Of a stretch of 64,000 bases of DNA, positions 35,603 to 44,114 are shown in pieces; position 1 is the stretch's first letter, and the number at the start of each line of letters is the position of its first letter. Position numbers and translations under genes: made by a program. Under the pieces are notes generated by a model that saw nothing but the letters and a program-made list of their open reading frames with translations, was not told the DNA's origin and did not search any database. The DNA lies in the NCBI RefSeq assembly GCF_003119115.1, contig NZ_CP022367.1, positions 1-64,000 on the forward strand. The letters run 5' to 3'. Source of the stretch: Azospirillum sp. TSH58. Its GTDB lineage: Bacteria; Pseudomonadota; Alphaproteobacteria; Azospirillales; Azospirillaceae.

Positions 35603-36799
35603 ATGCGTTCTCTGGCGAAACGGCTCGGCGGCCTGGCCCTGGCCGCCGGGCTTTTCTGCGCGGCGCCAGCCCTGGCCTTCGAAGGCCTCGTGGAGAAGAA
35701 GGTGTTCGAGATGCCGTCCTACACCACGGTGGGCGGCGGCACGATCAAGAACGTCCGGATCGGCTGGGAAAGCTACGGCAAGCTGAACGACGCCAGGGAC
35801 AACGTCATCCTCGTCACCCATTTCTTCAGCGGCAACAGCCACGCCGCCGGCAAATACAAGATGGAGGACCCGGCCCCCGGCTACTGGGACTCCATCATCG
35901 GGCCGGGCAAGCCGCTGGACACCGACAAGTACTTCATCATCAGTTCCGACACGCTGGTGAATCTGTCGCCGAAGGACCCGACCGTCGTCACCACCGGCCC
36001 GGCCAGCGTCAATCCCGACACCGGCAAGCCCTACGGCATGAGCTTCCCGGTCGTCACCATCCGCGATTTCGTCAATGTTCAGAAGGCATTGCTTGACAGT
36101 CTTAATGTCAAGTCTCTGCACGCGGTGATGGGCGGATCGATGGGGTCGCTTCAAGCTCTGGAATGGGGGGCGTCCCATCCGGAGATGGTCAAGCGCGTCG
36201 TCGCGGTGATCGGTGGGGCGGAAGCCGATCCGTTCCTGATCGGCTGGCTGAACCTGTGGGCGGCACCCATCCGCGTCGATCCGAACTGGCAGGGCGGCGA
36301 TTACTACGGCAAGGCGGAGCCGAAGGCCGGGCTGACCGAGGCCCTGAAGCTGGTGACCCTGCACGCCCGCCACTGGAAATGGGCGGACGCCACCTTCGGC
36401 CGCGGCTGGGCGGAGGAAGGCAAGGATCCCGCAGCCAGCATGAACAACCAGTACGCCATCGAAGCGTGGCTGGACAAGGCGGCGGCGGCCCGCGCCGCGG
36501 TCAGCGACGCCAACCACTTCCTCTATCTGGTGAAGGCCAACCAGACCTTCCTGGTGGGCGGCGGCGGGGCGCTGGACGACGGTCTGGCGAAGATCAAGGC
36601 GCCGGTCCTGCTGATTCCCTCCGCCGACGACCTCGTCTTCCCGCCGGAACGCGCCATGCACCCGTTGAAGGAGCGGCTGGAGAAGCAGGGCGTCGCGGTC
36701 ACCTACACCGACGCGATCACCACCAGCCTCGGCCATCTCGACGGCATCGCCAACATCGCCAAGACCGGGGACACGATATCGGCGTTCATGGCGAAGTAA
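35603..36799 (+). CDS. Exported MetX-like alpha/beta hydrolase
   Basis: This is a 398-residue alpha/beta-hydrolase related to homoserine O-acetyltransferase (MetX). A Sec signal peptide (residues 1-25, ALAAGLFCAAPALA) shows it is exported, which is odd for an acetyl-CoA-dependent enzyme. Nucleophile Ser is in AVMGGSMGSLQALEW, Asp in LIPSADDLVFPP and His in SLGHLDGI, so the triad is complete. DNVILVTHFFSGNSHAAG matches the oxyanion region of the MetX family. It is more likely a periplasmic esterase, acyltransferase or thioesterase with another substrate than a methionine enzyme. Confidence 0.82.
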   Translation: MRSLAKRLGGLALAAGLFCAAPALAFEGLVEKKVFEMPSYTTVGGGTIKNVRIGWESYGKLNDARDNVILVTHFFSGNSHAAGKYKMEDPAPGYWDSIIGPGKPLDTDKYFIISSDTLVNLSPKDPTVVTTGPASVNPDTGKPYGMSFPVVTIRDFVNVQKALLDSLNVKSLHAVMGGSMGSLQALEWGASHPEMVKRVVAVIGGAEADPFLIGWLNLWAAPIRVDPNWQGGDYYGKAEPKAGLTEALKLVTLHARHWKWADATFGRGWAEEGKDPAASMNNQYAIEAWLDKAAAARAAVSDANHFLYLVKANQTFLVGGGGALDDGLAKIKAPVLLIPSADDLVFPPERAMHPLKERLEKQGVAVTYTDAITTSLGHLDGIANIAKTGDTISAFMAK

Positions 36800-36810
36800 G
36801 CGCCCCTGCC

Positions 36811-36845
36811 GCCCCGCCCGGCGAGGAGCGCCCGGCGGGGCCTTT
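36811..36845 (+). terminator. Intrinsic terminator after the MetX-like gene
   Basis: GCCCCGCCCGGCG (36811-36823) pairs with CGCCCGGCGGGGC (36829-36841), with one mismatch and a 5-nt loop, followed by CTTTC. It lies between two convergent genes and 11 nt after the stop. Confidence 0.72.
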
Positions 36846-37297
36846 CAGGGTCCGACGTAATGCGGCATCAGCTTGGCCTGCTCGCCGACATAGACGGTGC
36901 ACCGGCTGTCCTGGCCATCGAAGAAATACACCTGACCGGTCTTCCGCTTGTTCTGCGGGTCCGACAGGTTGGCCCCGCCGGAGAAAGCCACGCCATAACG
37001 CTTGTCCGGCGTCCGCGCCCAATAGAAGCCATCCGTCTCCTGCCCGAAGGCGCCGCGCTGGCACAGGCGCGACAGGGCGGCATCGTAGCGGGTCAGACCG
37101 TCCAGCCCCTTCGGCAGATTGTAGACCGCTTGGCTGCGCACGTAACGCATCCGGGGCGGAATGACCTCCGGGGGAAGGAATGAGCGGTTCAAGGCGCGCA
37201 GATGGCCGGGATCGGTCCGCTCGACCCGCATCGGGTCCGCCGCCGCGGGCACAGCCAGCAACGCAAGCAACAGCGGAACGGCGGCGATGGCTTTCAT
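36845..37297 (-). CDS. Exported small protein, unknown function
   Basis: This is a 150-residue protein with a signal peptide (MKAIAAVPLLLALLAVPAAA, cleavage before DPMRV). The mature part has two Cys residues (RLCQRGAF, SRCTVYVG) that may bond, and a beta-rich end GQVYFFDGQDSRCTVYVGEQ. No family is recognised. It is likely periplasmic. The upstream gap of 221 nt to the receiver gene is AT-rich with an inverted repeat TTGAAAG/CTTTCAA (37416-37433). Confidence 0.65.
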   Translation of the reverse strand: MKAIAAVPLLLALLAVPAAADPMRVERTDPGHLRALNRSFLPPEVIPPRMRYVRSQAVYNLPKGLDGLTRYDAALSRLCQRGAFGQETDGFYWARTPDKRYGVAFSGGANLSDPQNKRKTGQVYFFDGQDSRCTVYVGEQAKLMPHYVGP

Positions 37298-37505
37298 GGG
37301 CTGAGTGATGAAAAGTCCAATGAGGACAGGACCATAGCACGGTTTGTCCGGCGGAGAGGAGCGACCGCCGATGGTGGGTCAATGGCGGCCGATAAAATCT
37401 TTTTCCATCAGATGATTGAAAGCGCTCTTTCAAACCAAAAATCAAGAACCGGGAACGCTCTCATTCTTCAAAGGAAGGTTTAGAAATTTCTCTCAAGACA
37501 CTGCT

Positions 37506-37526
37506 TAAAAAGGATTTTTCAAATCC
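37506..37526 (-). terminator. Terminator overlapping the receiver gene's stop
   Basis: On the minus strand GGATTT-GAA-AAATCC (37526-37512) is followed by TTTTTAAG. The stem is only 6 bp and AT-rich, but the U run is good. It includes the TGA of the receiver gene. Confidence 0.5.
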
Positions 37527-37923
37527 GTTCTCCTTTGCCGTCCAGATAGCGGGTGATCGTCGCCAGGAAGTCCCGCGGCTGGATCGGCTTGGGCACATGC
37601 CCGTCGAAGCCGGCGTTGGAAAAGCGCAGCATGTCCGTGGGCGTGGACAGGTTGGTGACCGCGACGACCAGCGTGCGCGCCAACGCCCGGTCGGCGCGGA
37701 TCAGCCGCATCAACTCGACGCCGGACAACCCCGGCATCACCACATCCATGATCACCAGATCGGGCTTCAAAGCGCGCATCAGGTCCAGCACGCCCCGAGG
37801 GTCGTCCGTCTCGACGACGCGGTGGCCGCCTTCCTCCAGGCAACGGACCAGCAGTTTGCGCATCAGCGCGTTGTCATCGACGACGAGGATGGTCCGCGTC
37901 CTGTCCAACGAATGGGAATCCAT
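37519..37923 (-). CDS. Single-domain response regulator (CheY-like)
   Basis: This is a 134-residue stand-alone receiver. TILVVDDNALMRKLLVRCLE holds the acidic pair, LVIMDVVMPGLSGVELMR the phospho-Asp, and VPKPIQPRDF the Lys (VPKP). The Thr/Ser switch position is in VVAVTNLS. No output domain and no neighbouring kinase are present, so it would act by protein contact. It follows the peptide-binding-protein gene by 17 nt on the same strand and may be co-transcribed. Confidence 0.92.
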   Translation of the reverse strand: MDSHSLDRTRTILVVDDNALMRKLLVRCLEEGGHRVVETDDPRGVLDLMRALKPDLVIMDVVMPGLSGVELMRLIRADRALARTLVVAVTNLSTPTDMLRFSNAGFDGHVPKPIQPRDFLATITRYLDGKGERI

Positions 37924-37940
37924 AGCGTCCGTCCCACCCG

Positions 37941-39767
37941 TTACGGCGTCTTGCCGGTGCCGGCGGACGAGGCGTCCGTCAGCCACCAGGAGTCGAAGGA
38001 GATCGAATAGGGAGGCACGGTGTCGGGGCGCTTCAAGCGGCTCCAGTAGGCTACGCGGTAGACGCCGGAGTACCAGTGCGGCACCACGTAATGGTTCCAC
38101 AGCAGCACCCGGTCCAGGGCCGACACCGCGGCCTTCAGATCCTCCTGGCTGTTGGCGCGGACGATCTCGCCGATCAGATGATCGACCGCCTCGCTGCGCA
38201 CCCCGGCCATGTTCTGGCTTCCCGGACGGTCGGCGAAGGCCGAGCCCCAATAGCCGGTCTGCTCATTTCCCGGCGACAGGGACTGCGGCCAGACATGGAC
38301 CACCATGTCGAAATCGAAGTCGCGGGTGCGGTTCTCGTACTGGGTGGTGTCCACCGTGCGGATGCTGGCCCGGATGCCGAGGCGTTTCAGATTCTCGATG
38401 AAGGGCAGAGTCACCCGCTCGAAGGTCGGGCTGTCGAGAAGGATTTCGAAGTCCAGCGGCTTGCCGGTCGCGACGTCCACCCGCACCCCGTTGCGCACGT
38501 CGGTCCCCGCCTCGTCCAGCAGCCGCTTGGCTTCCAGCAGGTTGCGGCGCAGCCCGTTCTGGCCCTCCGTGCTGGGCGGATGGTAGGTCTTCTCGAAGAC
38601 CTCGGCGGGGATTTTCCCGCGCAGCGGCTCCAGGATGGCCAGTTCGCGGCCCTGCGGCAGGTCCCTGGACTGGAGCGGCGAGTTCTCGAAATAGCTCTCC
38701 GTCCGCTTGTAGGCGCCGTAGAACAGGGTCTGGTTCGTCCACTCGAAGTCGAAGGCGTAGGCGATGGCCTGGCGCACCTTGGGATTCGCGAAGACCGGGC
38801 GGCGCGTGTTGAAGACGAAGCCCTGCATGCCCGCCGGCACCTCGTTGGCGATCTCCTCTTTCACCACCTTGCCGTCGCGCACCGCGTCGAAGTCGTAGCC
38901 GGTGGCCCAGGTCTTGGCGACGTTCTCCTGGCGGAAGTCGTACAGCCCGCCGCGGAAGGCCTGGAGGGCGACGCTGGCGTCCCGGTAATACTCGTAGGCC
39001 ATGGTGCCGAAATTGTTCCGCCCGACATTCACCGGCAGGTCCTTGCCCCAATAGTCGGCGACCCGCTCGTAGGTGATGCCGCGGCCCGGATCGAAGGACG
39101 CGATGCGGTAGGGACCGCTGCCCAGCGGCGGCTCCAGCGTGGTCGCCTGGAAGTCCCTGCCCTCCCAGTAATGCTTCGGCAGCACCGGCAACTGCCCGAC
39201 GATCATCGGAAGCTCGCGGTTGTCGCCCGGCTTGAAGGTGAAGCGGACGCGCCGCTCACCCTCCGCCTCGACCTTGTCCACCGCGCCGTAATAGCTGCGG
39301 TAGAAGGGATGGCTCTCCGTCAGGATGGTGAAGGAGAACACCACATCCTCGGCGGTGACCGGCTTTCCATCGTGCCACCGCGCGCCGGAGCGCAGGGTGA
39401 AGGTGATGGAGGAGCGGTCCTCCGGCATCTCCACGCTTTCCGCGAGCAGGCCGTATTCGGTGAAGGGCTCGTCCGCCGACCCGGTCATCAGCGTGTCGTA
39501 GATCAGCGCCGCCCCCGCCGCGGGAACGCCGCGCAGCGTGAAGGGGTTCAGCGTGTCGAAGGAGCCGATGGCCTGGAGGGTCACCTTCCCGCCCTTCGGG
39601 GCGTCCGGGTTGACGTAATCGAAATGCCGGAAGTCCGGCCCGTATTTCGGCTCGCCGTACAGAGCCATGCCATGCCGCGCCGCGCCGTGCGGTGTCTGGG
39701 CCCCCGCCGGTCCGGCCACGGCGGCGGCGATCAGCCCGATCAACAGTCCAGCGGCCATACGGCGCAT
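37941..39767 (-). CDS. Peptide/microcin-type ABC substrate-binding protein (YejA-like)
   Basis: This is a 608-residue periplasmic solute-binding protein (SBP_bac_5). The signal peptide MRRMAAGLLIGLIAAAVAG is cleaved near AGAQ. HGMALYGEPKYGPDFRHFDY, GGKVTLQAIGSFDTLNPFTL, RSGARWHDGKPVTAEDVVFS and LPFIENLKRLGIRASIRTVD follow the YejA branch that binds oligopeptides or microcin C. The ATG at 39767 has GGGAGG seven nt upstream. Permease and ATPase genes are not adjacent, so its transporter is elsewhere. Confidence 0.9.
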   Translation of the reverse strand: MRRMAAGLLIGLIAAAVAGPAGAQTPHGAARHGMALYGEPKYGPDFRHFDYVNPDAPKGGKVTLQAIGSFDTLNPFTLRGVPAAGAALIYDTLMTGSADEPFTEYGLLAESVEMPEDRSSITFTLRSGARWHDGKPVTAEDVVFSFTILTESHPFYRSYYGAVDKVEAEGERRVRFTFKPGDNRELPMIVGQLPVLPKHYWEGRDFQATTLEPPLGSGPYRIASFDPGRGITYERVADYWGKDLPVNVGRNNFGTMAYEYYRDASVALQAFRGGLYDFRQENVAKTWATGYDFDAVRDGKVVKEEIANEVPAGMQGFVFNTRRPVFANPKVRQAIAYAFDFEWTNQTLFYGAYKRTESYFENSPLQSRDLPQGRELAILEPLRGKIPAEVFEKTYHPPSTEGQNGLRRNLLEAKRLLDEAGTDVRNGVRVDVATGKPLDFEILLDSPTFERVTLPFIENLKRLGIRASIRTVDTTQYENRTRDFDFDMVVHVWPQSLSPGNEQTGYWGSAFADRPGSQNMAGVRSEAVDHLIGEIVRANSQEDLKAAVSALDRVLLWNHYVVPHWYSGVYRVAYWSRLKRPDTVPPYSISFDSWWLTDASSAGTGKTP

Positions 39768-39973
39768 GCCCCATCCTCCCATCATTCGCGCCGGAGCGCT
39801 CGGCCCCGGTTCCGTTCTGATATCATGTGGGAGGGGTGAAGCGGTGCGAAACCCCCTTCCCCACCCCACAGGGTCGCGCCCCGCGATTTGCTCTGGTGTC
39901 CTACCGGGCTTGGGGTCATGGTTTTCGGCAATCCGCGCGGCCAAGCGCGACCATCATGGAGGGTTCTTCGACC

Positions 39974-40594
39974 GTGTCCGCCGAATTCACCGTTTACGGC
40001 AATTTCAATTCCCAGCCCGCCACCCGCGTCGCCCTGTTCCTGTCGATGGCCGGCGTGCCCTACGCCTACCGCCATGTCGACCTGCGCGGCGGCCAGCAGA
40101 AGTCGGCGGAGTATCTCGCCATCAACCGCTTCGGCCGGGTGCCGACCCTGGTCCACGGCGACCTCAGCATCTCGGAATCGGGCGTCATCCTCACCTACCT
40201 TGCCGAGAAGACCGGCCGGTTCGGCGGCCGGGACGAGGCGGAGAAGGTCCGGCTGGCGGAATGGCTGTCCTGGCTGGCCGACGTGCTGCTGCCGGTCCAG
40301 CGCGCCCGCGCGGTGCGCAAGTTCCACGGCGACGCCAACGCCCTGCCCTGGATCGACGCCGCGGCCGCCGGCGGGCTTGCCCAGTTCGATCGCCATCTGG
40401 CGGGTCGGACCTTCATCGAGGGCGAGCGGGTGACCATCGCCGACATCTTCGCCTTCCCGTGGATCGACCTCGTGGAGGAGTCGAACATCGACATCGCCAC
40501 CTACCCCAACGTCCAGGCGTGGCACGCCCGCATGCTGGCCCAGCCCGGCGCCAAGCGCCAGATGGCGCTGATGCCGCAGACGGACGTCGGCTGA
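39974..40594 (+). CDS. Glutathione S-transferase family protein
   Basis: This is about 206 residues with the thioredoxin-like N-domain (FTVYGNFNSQPATRVALFLS) and the GSH-contacting FGRVPTLVHGDLSISESGVIL (Pro and Glu-Ser). A helical C-domain ends DIFAFPWIDLVEESNID, with YPNVQAWHARM. The GTG at 39974 is preferred because GGAGGG sits 10 nt upstream. The ATG at 39956 would add six residues and lacks a ribosome-binding site. Substrate is unknown. Confidence 0.88.
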   Translation: MSAEFTVYGNFNSQPATRVALFLSMAGVPYAYRHVDLRGGQQKSAEYLAINRFGRVPTLVHGDLSISESGVILTYLAEKTGRFGGRDEAEKVRLAEWLSWLADVLLPVQRARAVRKFHGDANALPWIDAAAAGGLAQFDRHLAGRTFIEGERVTIADIFAFPWIDLVEESNIDIATYPNVQAWHARMLAQPGAKRQMALMPQTDVG

Positions 40595-40605
40595 CGACCA
40601 AAGAA

Positions 40606-40643
40606 AAGGCCCCCACCCGCTGTGCGGATGGGGGCCTTTCTTC
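40606..40643. terminator. Bidirectional intrinsic terminator
   Basis: AAGGCCCCCACCCGC (40606-40620) pairs with GCGGATGGGGGCCTT (40624-40638), with one weak pair and a TGT loop. It has T-rich tails on both sides and separates the convergent GST and TRAP-binding-protein genes. Confidence 0.9.
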
Positions 40644-40655
40644 AAACGGACGCTC

Positions 40656-41762
40656 TTACTTCTTGGTGCCGGCCGTCGCGGCGAAGCTGTCGTAGGGCAG
40701 CTCGGCGACGCGGAACCACAGCTGGGTCTCGTCGAGGAACGGCTTCCAGCTCTCGTAGATCGTCTTGAAGTTCGGGTTGGTGCTCGCCAGCTCGTCGTAA
40801 TACTCGAAGGCGATCTTGTGCGCCTGCTCCATCAGGTCGCGCGGGTAGGCGCGCAGGATGGTGCCCTTGGCGACCAGACGCTTCAGAGCCTTGGCGTTCT
40901 CCGAATCGTAGCGGGCGATCATGTAGGTGTTCGCCTCGGCGCAGGCGGCCGTCAGGATCGACTGGTAGGCCTTGGGAAGCTTCTCCCACTCCTGCAGGTT
41001 GACGTAGAGCGAGACGTTCGGCCCGCCTTCCCACCAGCCCGGGTAGTAGTAGTACTTGGCGACCTGATGGAAGCCCAGCCGCTCGTCGTCGTAGGGACCG
41101 ACGAACTCGGTCGCGTCGATGGTGCCCTTCTCCAGCGCCGGATAGACGTCCGCGCCGGCGATCTGGGTCGGGGTGGCGCCCATCTTCGACATGATCTGGC
41201 CGGTGATGCCGGCGATGCGGATCTTCAGGCCCTGGAAGTCCGCAGCGGTCTTGATCTCCTTGCGGTACCAGCCGCCCATCTGGGCCCCGGTGTTGCCCGC
41301 CGGGAACTGGATGACGTTGTGGTTCTTCATGAAGGCGCGCATCAGATCGAGGCCGCCGGCCTGGAACCAGGCGGTGGTCTGGCGCGCGTTCGGGCCGAAC
41401 GGAATGGCCGTGTCGAAGGCGAAGGTCGGGTCCTTGCCGACGTAATAATAGCCGCAGGTGTGGCCGCACTGGACCGAACCGTTCTGCACGGCGTCGAGCA
41501 CCTGGAGGCCGGGCACCAGCTCACCACCCGGGAAGGCACGGATCTGGAACTTGCCGTCCGTGCTCTCGGCGACGCGGCGGGCGATCAGCTCCGACGCGCC
41601 GAACAGGATGTCGGTGCTCTTCGGGAAGCTCGACGCCAGGCGCCACTGGATTTCCGGCTGCGACTGCGCAATGGCCGGCGCGGCCACGCCGGCAACCGCC
41701 AGCCCCGCACCCGCGGCCGCAGCGCCCGCACCCGCCGACTTCAGAAACGCACGTCTTTTCAC
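40656..41762 (-). CDS. TRAP transporter substrate-binding protein, Tat-exported
   Basis: This is a 368-residue periplasmic binding protein of the DctP/TakP type. The N-terminus MKRRAFLKSAGAGAAAAGAG is a twin-arginine signal (RRAFLK), cleaved near AIAQ. WRLASSFPKSTDILFGASEL, GYYYVGKDPTFAFDTAIPFG and KIRIAGITGQIMSKMGATPT follow the branch that binds 2-oxo acids, mannitol or other carboxylates. ADVYPALEKGTIDATEFVGP carries the carboxylate-binding region. Membrane subunits are not adjacent. It has a strong terminator at its 3' end. Confidence 0.92.
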   Translation of the reverse strand: MKRRAFLKSAGAGAAAAGAGLAVAGVAAPAIAQSQPEIQWRLASSFPKSTDILFGASELIARRVAESTDGKFQIRAFPGGELVPGLQVLDAVQNGSVQCGHTCGYYYVGKDPTFAFDTAIPFGPNARQTTAWFQAGGLDLMRAFMKNHNVIQFPAGNTGAQMGGWYRKEIKTAADFQGLKIRIAGITGQIMSKMGATPTQIAGADVYPALEKGTIDATEFVGPYDDERLGFHQVAKYYYYPGWWEGGPNVSLYVNLQEWEKLPKAYQSILTAACAEANTYMIARYDSENAKALKRLVAKGTILRAYPRDLMEQAHKIAFEYYDELASTNPNFKTIYESWKPFLDETQLWFRVAELPYDSFAATAGTKK

Positions 41763-41929
41763 GATTCTTCTCCCGTGGACTCCGCCTTCCCTTTTCGTTT
41801 CAAGCAGCCCGTCGGACCACTTGTTGCGAGGGAATTTTCACAACTGTAACAAAGCAGCGTTTTCGTTCCGATTCATCGCACAAAAGCGCATGACAGGTCT
41901 ACCCTGGTCCCACGGATTACGCGACCGCC

Positions 41930-43555
41930 TCAGCCGCGCCGTCCCAGGAAGGCGGAAAGCGGCGGCAGGACCAGCGTCCGCCCGTCCGCGGTGACCTCGG
42001 GAACCGGCGTTCCCGGCGGGCGCGGCAGGTCGAGTGCCGCCATCGGCGGCTTGCGCTTCAGCGCGTATTCCGCCGGCTGGTCGGACAGGTTGAAGACGGC
42101 CAGCAGCTCCTCGCCCTCCGCCGCCCGTTCGAAGGCCAGGACGCTGCCGGCCTCCTCCACCGCCGCCACGCCGCCCTGCGTCAGCGCCGGATGGCGGCGG
42201 CGCAGGCGCAGGGCGTCCCGCCAGACGTCGAGCGGGCTGCCGGGGCGGCGCTCCTGCGCGTCCACCGCCAGGGCATGGTGCGGCTGGGCGACCGGCAGCC
42301 ACGTCTCGACCGCGCTGGAGAAACCGGCGTTGGTGGCGCCGGACCGCCAGGGCATCGGCGTGCGGCTTCCGTCGCGCCCCTGGAAGTCCGGCCAATAGGC
42401 GATGCCGAAGGGGTCGCGAAGGTCCTCCGGCGCCAGCGCCGCGTTGGGCAGCGCCAGTTCCTCCCCCTGATAGAGGCAGACGGTGCCGGGCAGCGCGGCG
42501 AACAGCGTGGCCAGCAGGGCGTTGAAGCGCTCCGGATCGGCGCCGGGCGGCAGCCAGCGGCTGGCGGCGCGCTCGACGTCGTGGTTGGAGAAGCTCCAGC
42601 AGATCGCCTCCGGCTGCGGCGTGCCGGTCAGCGCCCCGGCGAAGTTCTGCGCGGTGAAGGGCTGCTTGGCCAGCGACAGGGTGTAGGCGGCGTGCAGCCC
42701 CTGCGGCCCGCAGTAGGCGGCGATGCGCCGCGCCGCGCCCGGCTGGCTCGACAGTTCGCCCAGCAGCACCCGGTCGGGATAGCGGTCGACCACCGCGCGC
42801 AGCCGAGCCAGCACGGCGTGAATGGCCGGGTGCATCATGTCGTAGAGATGCTGTTGCAGCGCGAACAGCTTGGCCGGCGGCTCCGCCCCGCTCCAGGCCG
42901 CCGCGGGGTTGGAGCGGAGCTGCGGGTCGTGGGCGAAGAAGTCCACGGCGTCGATGCGGAAGCCGTCCACCCCGCGCTCCAGCCAGAAGGCCGCGGTGTC
43001 GCCGAGCGCCTGGAGCACCGCCTCGTCGTGCAGGTTCAGGGCGGGCTGGCTGGACAGGAAATGGTGCAGATAGTATTGGCGCCGCCGCGGCTCCCACGTC
43101 CAGGCGGGGCCGCCGAACACCGAAAGCCAGTTGTTGGGCGGCGTGCCATCGGGGCGCGGGTCGGCCCAGACGTACCAGTCGGCGAACGCGCCGCCGCGCG
43201 ACCGGCGGCTGTCGCCGAACCAGGGATGCGCGTCAGAGGTGTGGCCGCAAACCAGATCCAGGATCACCTTCAGCCCGTGGCCGTGCGCCGCCTCGATGAT
43301 GCGGTCCACCGTCTCCAGCCGGCCCATGCGCGGATCGACCGCCCGGTGGTCGGTGATGTCGTAGCCGAAATCCTTCTGCGGCGACGGGTAGAAGGGGCTG
43401 ATCCACACCCCCTGGACGCCGAGCGACGCCACATGGCCGAGGCCGGCCAGCACGCCGTCCAGATCGCCCCAGCCGTCGCCGTTCCCGTCGAGGAAGCTGA
43501 GAGGATAGATCTGGTACAGCGCGGCACCGCGCAGCCACGAAGACGCCTGGGACAT
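41930..43555 (-). CDS. GH13 alpha-glucosidase / oligo-alpha-glucosidase
   Basis: This is a 541-residue cytoplasmic GH13 enzyme. All family regions are seen: region I DLVCGHTSDAHPWF, region II GVDGFRIDAVDFF (Asp nucleophile), region III VLLGELSS (Glu acid/base) and region IV SFSNHDVERAASRW. YQIYPLSFLDGNGDGWGDL is the oligo-1,6-glucosidase / alpha-glucosidase-type start. No signal peptide is present. The ATG at 43555 matches the family start. Linkage specificity cannot be read with confidence. Confidence 0.92.
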   Translation of the reverse strand: MSQASSWLRGAALYQIYPLSFLDGNGDGWGDLDGVLAGLGHVASLGVQGVWISPFYPSPQKDFGYDITDHRAVDPRMGRLETVDRIIEAAHGHGLKVILDLVCGHTSDAHPWFGDSRRSRGGAFADWYVWADPRPDGTPPNNWLSVFGGPAWTWEPRRRQYYLHHFLSSQPALNLHDEAVLQALGDTAAFWLERGVDGFRIDAVDFFAHDPQLRSNPAAAWSGAEPPAKLFALQQHLYDMMHPAIHAVLARLRAVVDRYPDRVLLGELSSQPGAARRIAAYCGPQGLHAAYTLSLAKQPFTAQNFAGALTGTPQPEAICWSFSNHDVERAASRWLPPGADPERFNALLATLFAALPGTVCLYQGEELALPNAALAPEDLRDPFGIAYWPDFQGRDGSRTPMPWRSGATNAGFSSAVETWLPVAQPHHALAVDAQERRPGSPLDVWRDALRLRRRHPALTQGGVAAVEEAGSVLAFERAAEGEELLAVFNLSDQPAEYALKRKPPMAALDLPRPPGTPVPEVTADGRTLVLPPLSAFLGRRG

Positions 43556-43629
43556 AGGGACCCTCCACAAGAGACTCGTGGAAAGGGTCCCCCCATAGCC
43601 CTAACGATCGGTTACCGACCCGGTTTTGG

Positions 43630-43941
43630 TCACGGCTTCCGACCGCCCGGCGGCGGCGTCAGGCGCAGCCAGGGCGCCCAGACCTGCCGCATGGCGTCGC
43701 TCCACATCCGCATCGGCGCCGTCCACAGGGCCAGCATCGGGTTGGCGCTGGCGAAGGCGGGATTGAGCAGCGGGTTGGCCGAGGCCAGCAGCGCCGGCCC
43801 CATCATCCCGCGCAGCGCGTCGAAGGAGGGCGTGGCGGTGATCTGCACGGCGATCGTCTCGGACCCGCGCTCCGGATCGTCGCGGTGCAGGATCTGGATG
43901 TCCAGGTTCGGCAGGGCGGCGGTCAGCTTGGTTTCTTCCAT
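43630..43941 (-). CDS. Small protein, unknown function
   Basis: This is a 103-residue protein starting MEETKLTAALPNLDIQILHR and ending in a Trp- and Pro-rich stretch (MWSDAMRQVWAPWLRLTPPP). A longer in-frame start exists at 43950. The C-terminal half is amphipathic, with repeated Ala-Asn-Pro (LLASANPLLNPAFASANPML). No family is recognised. It is separated from the glucosidase by 74 nt and from topoisomerase IB by a divergent gap of about 170 nt. Confidence 0.5.
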   Translation of the reverse strand: MEETKLTAALPNLDIQILHRDDPERGSETIAVQITATPSFDALRGMMGPALLASANPLLNPAFASANPMLALWTAPMRMWSDAMRQVWAPWLRLTPPPGGRKP

Positions 43942-44114
43942 CGTCCTCATCCCTTCGGTGCCGGCGGGCCTCGAGGCCGGGGCCATGGTCGCCGAACGGC
44001 GCGCCGTCGGCAACCGTCCAGCCCGCAACCATGCAACCAAAAGCGGGCGCGGATGTTTCCCGCTGGCAGGCAACGGGCCGCAGCCAATGGGTGGCAACCG
44101 ATGGGGATTCCAGC

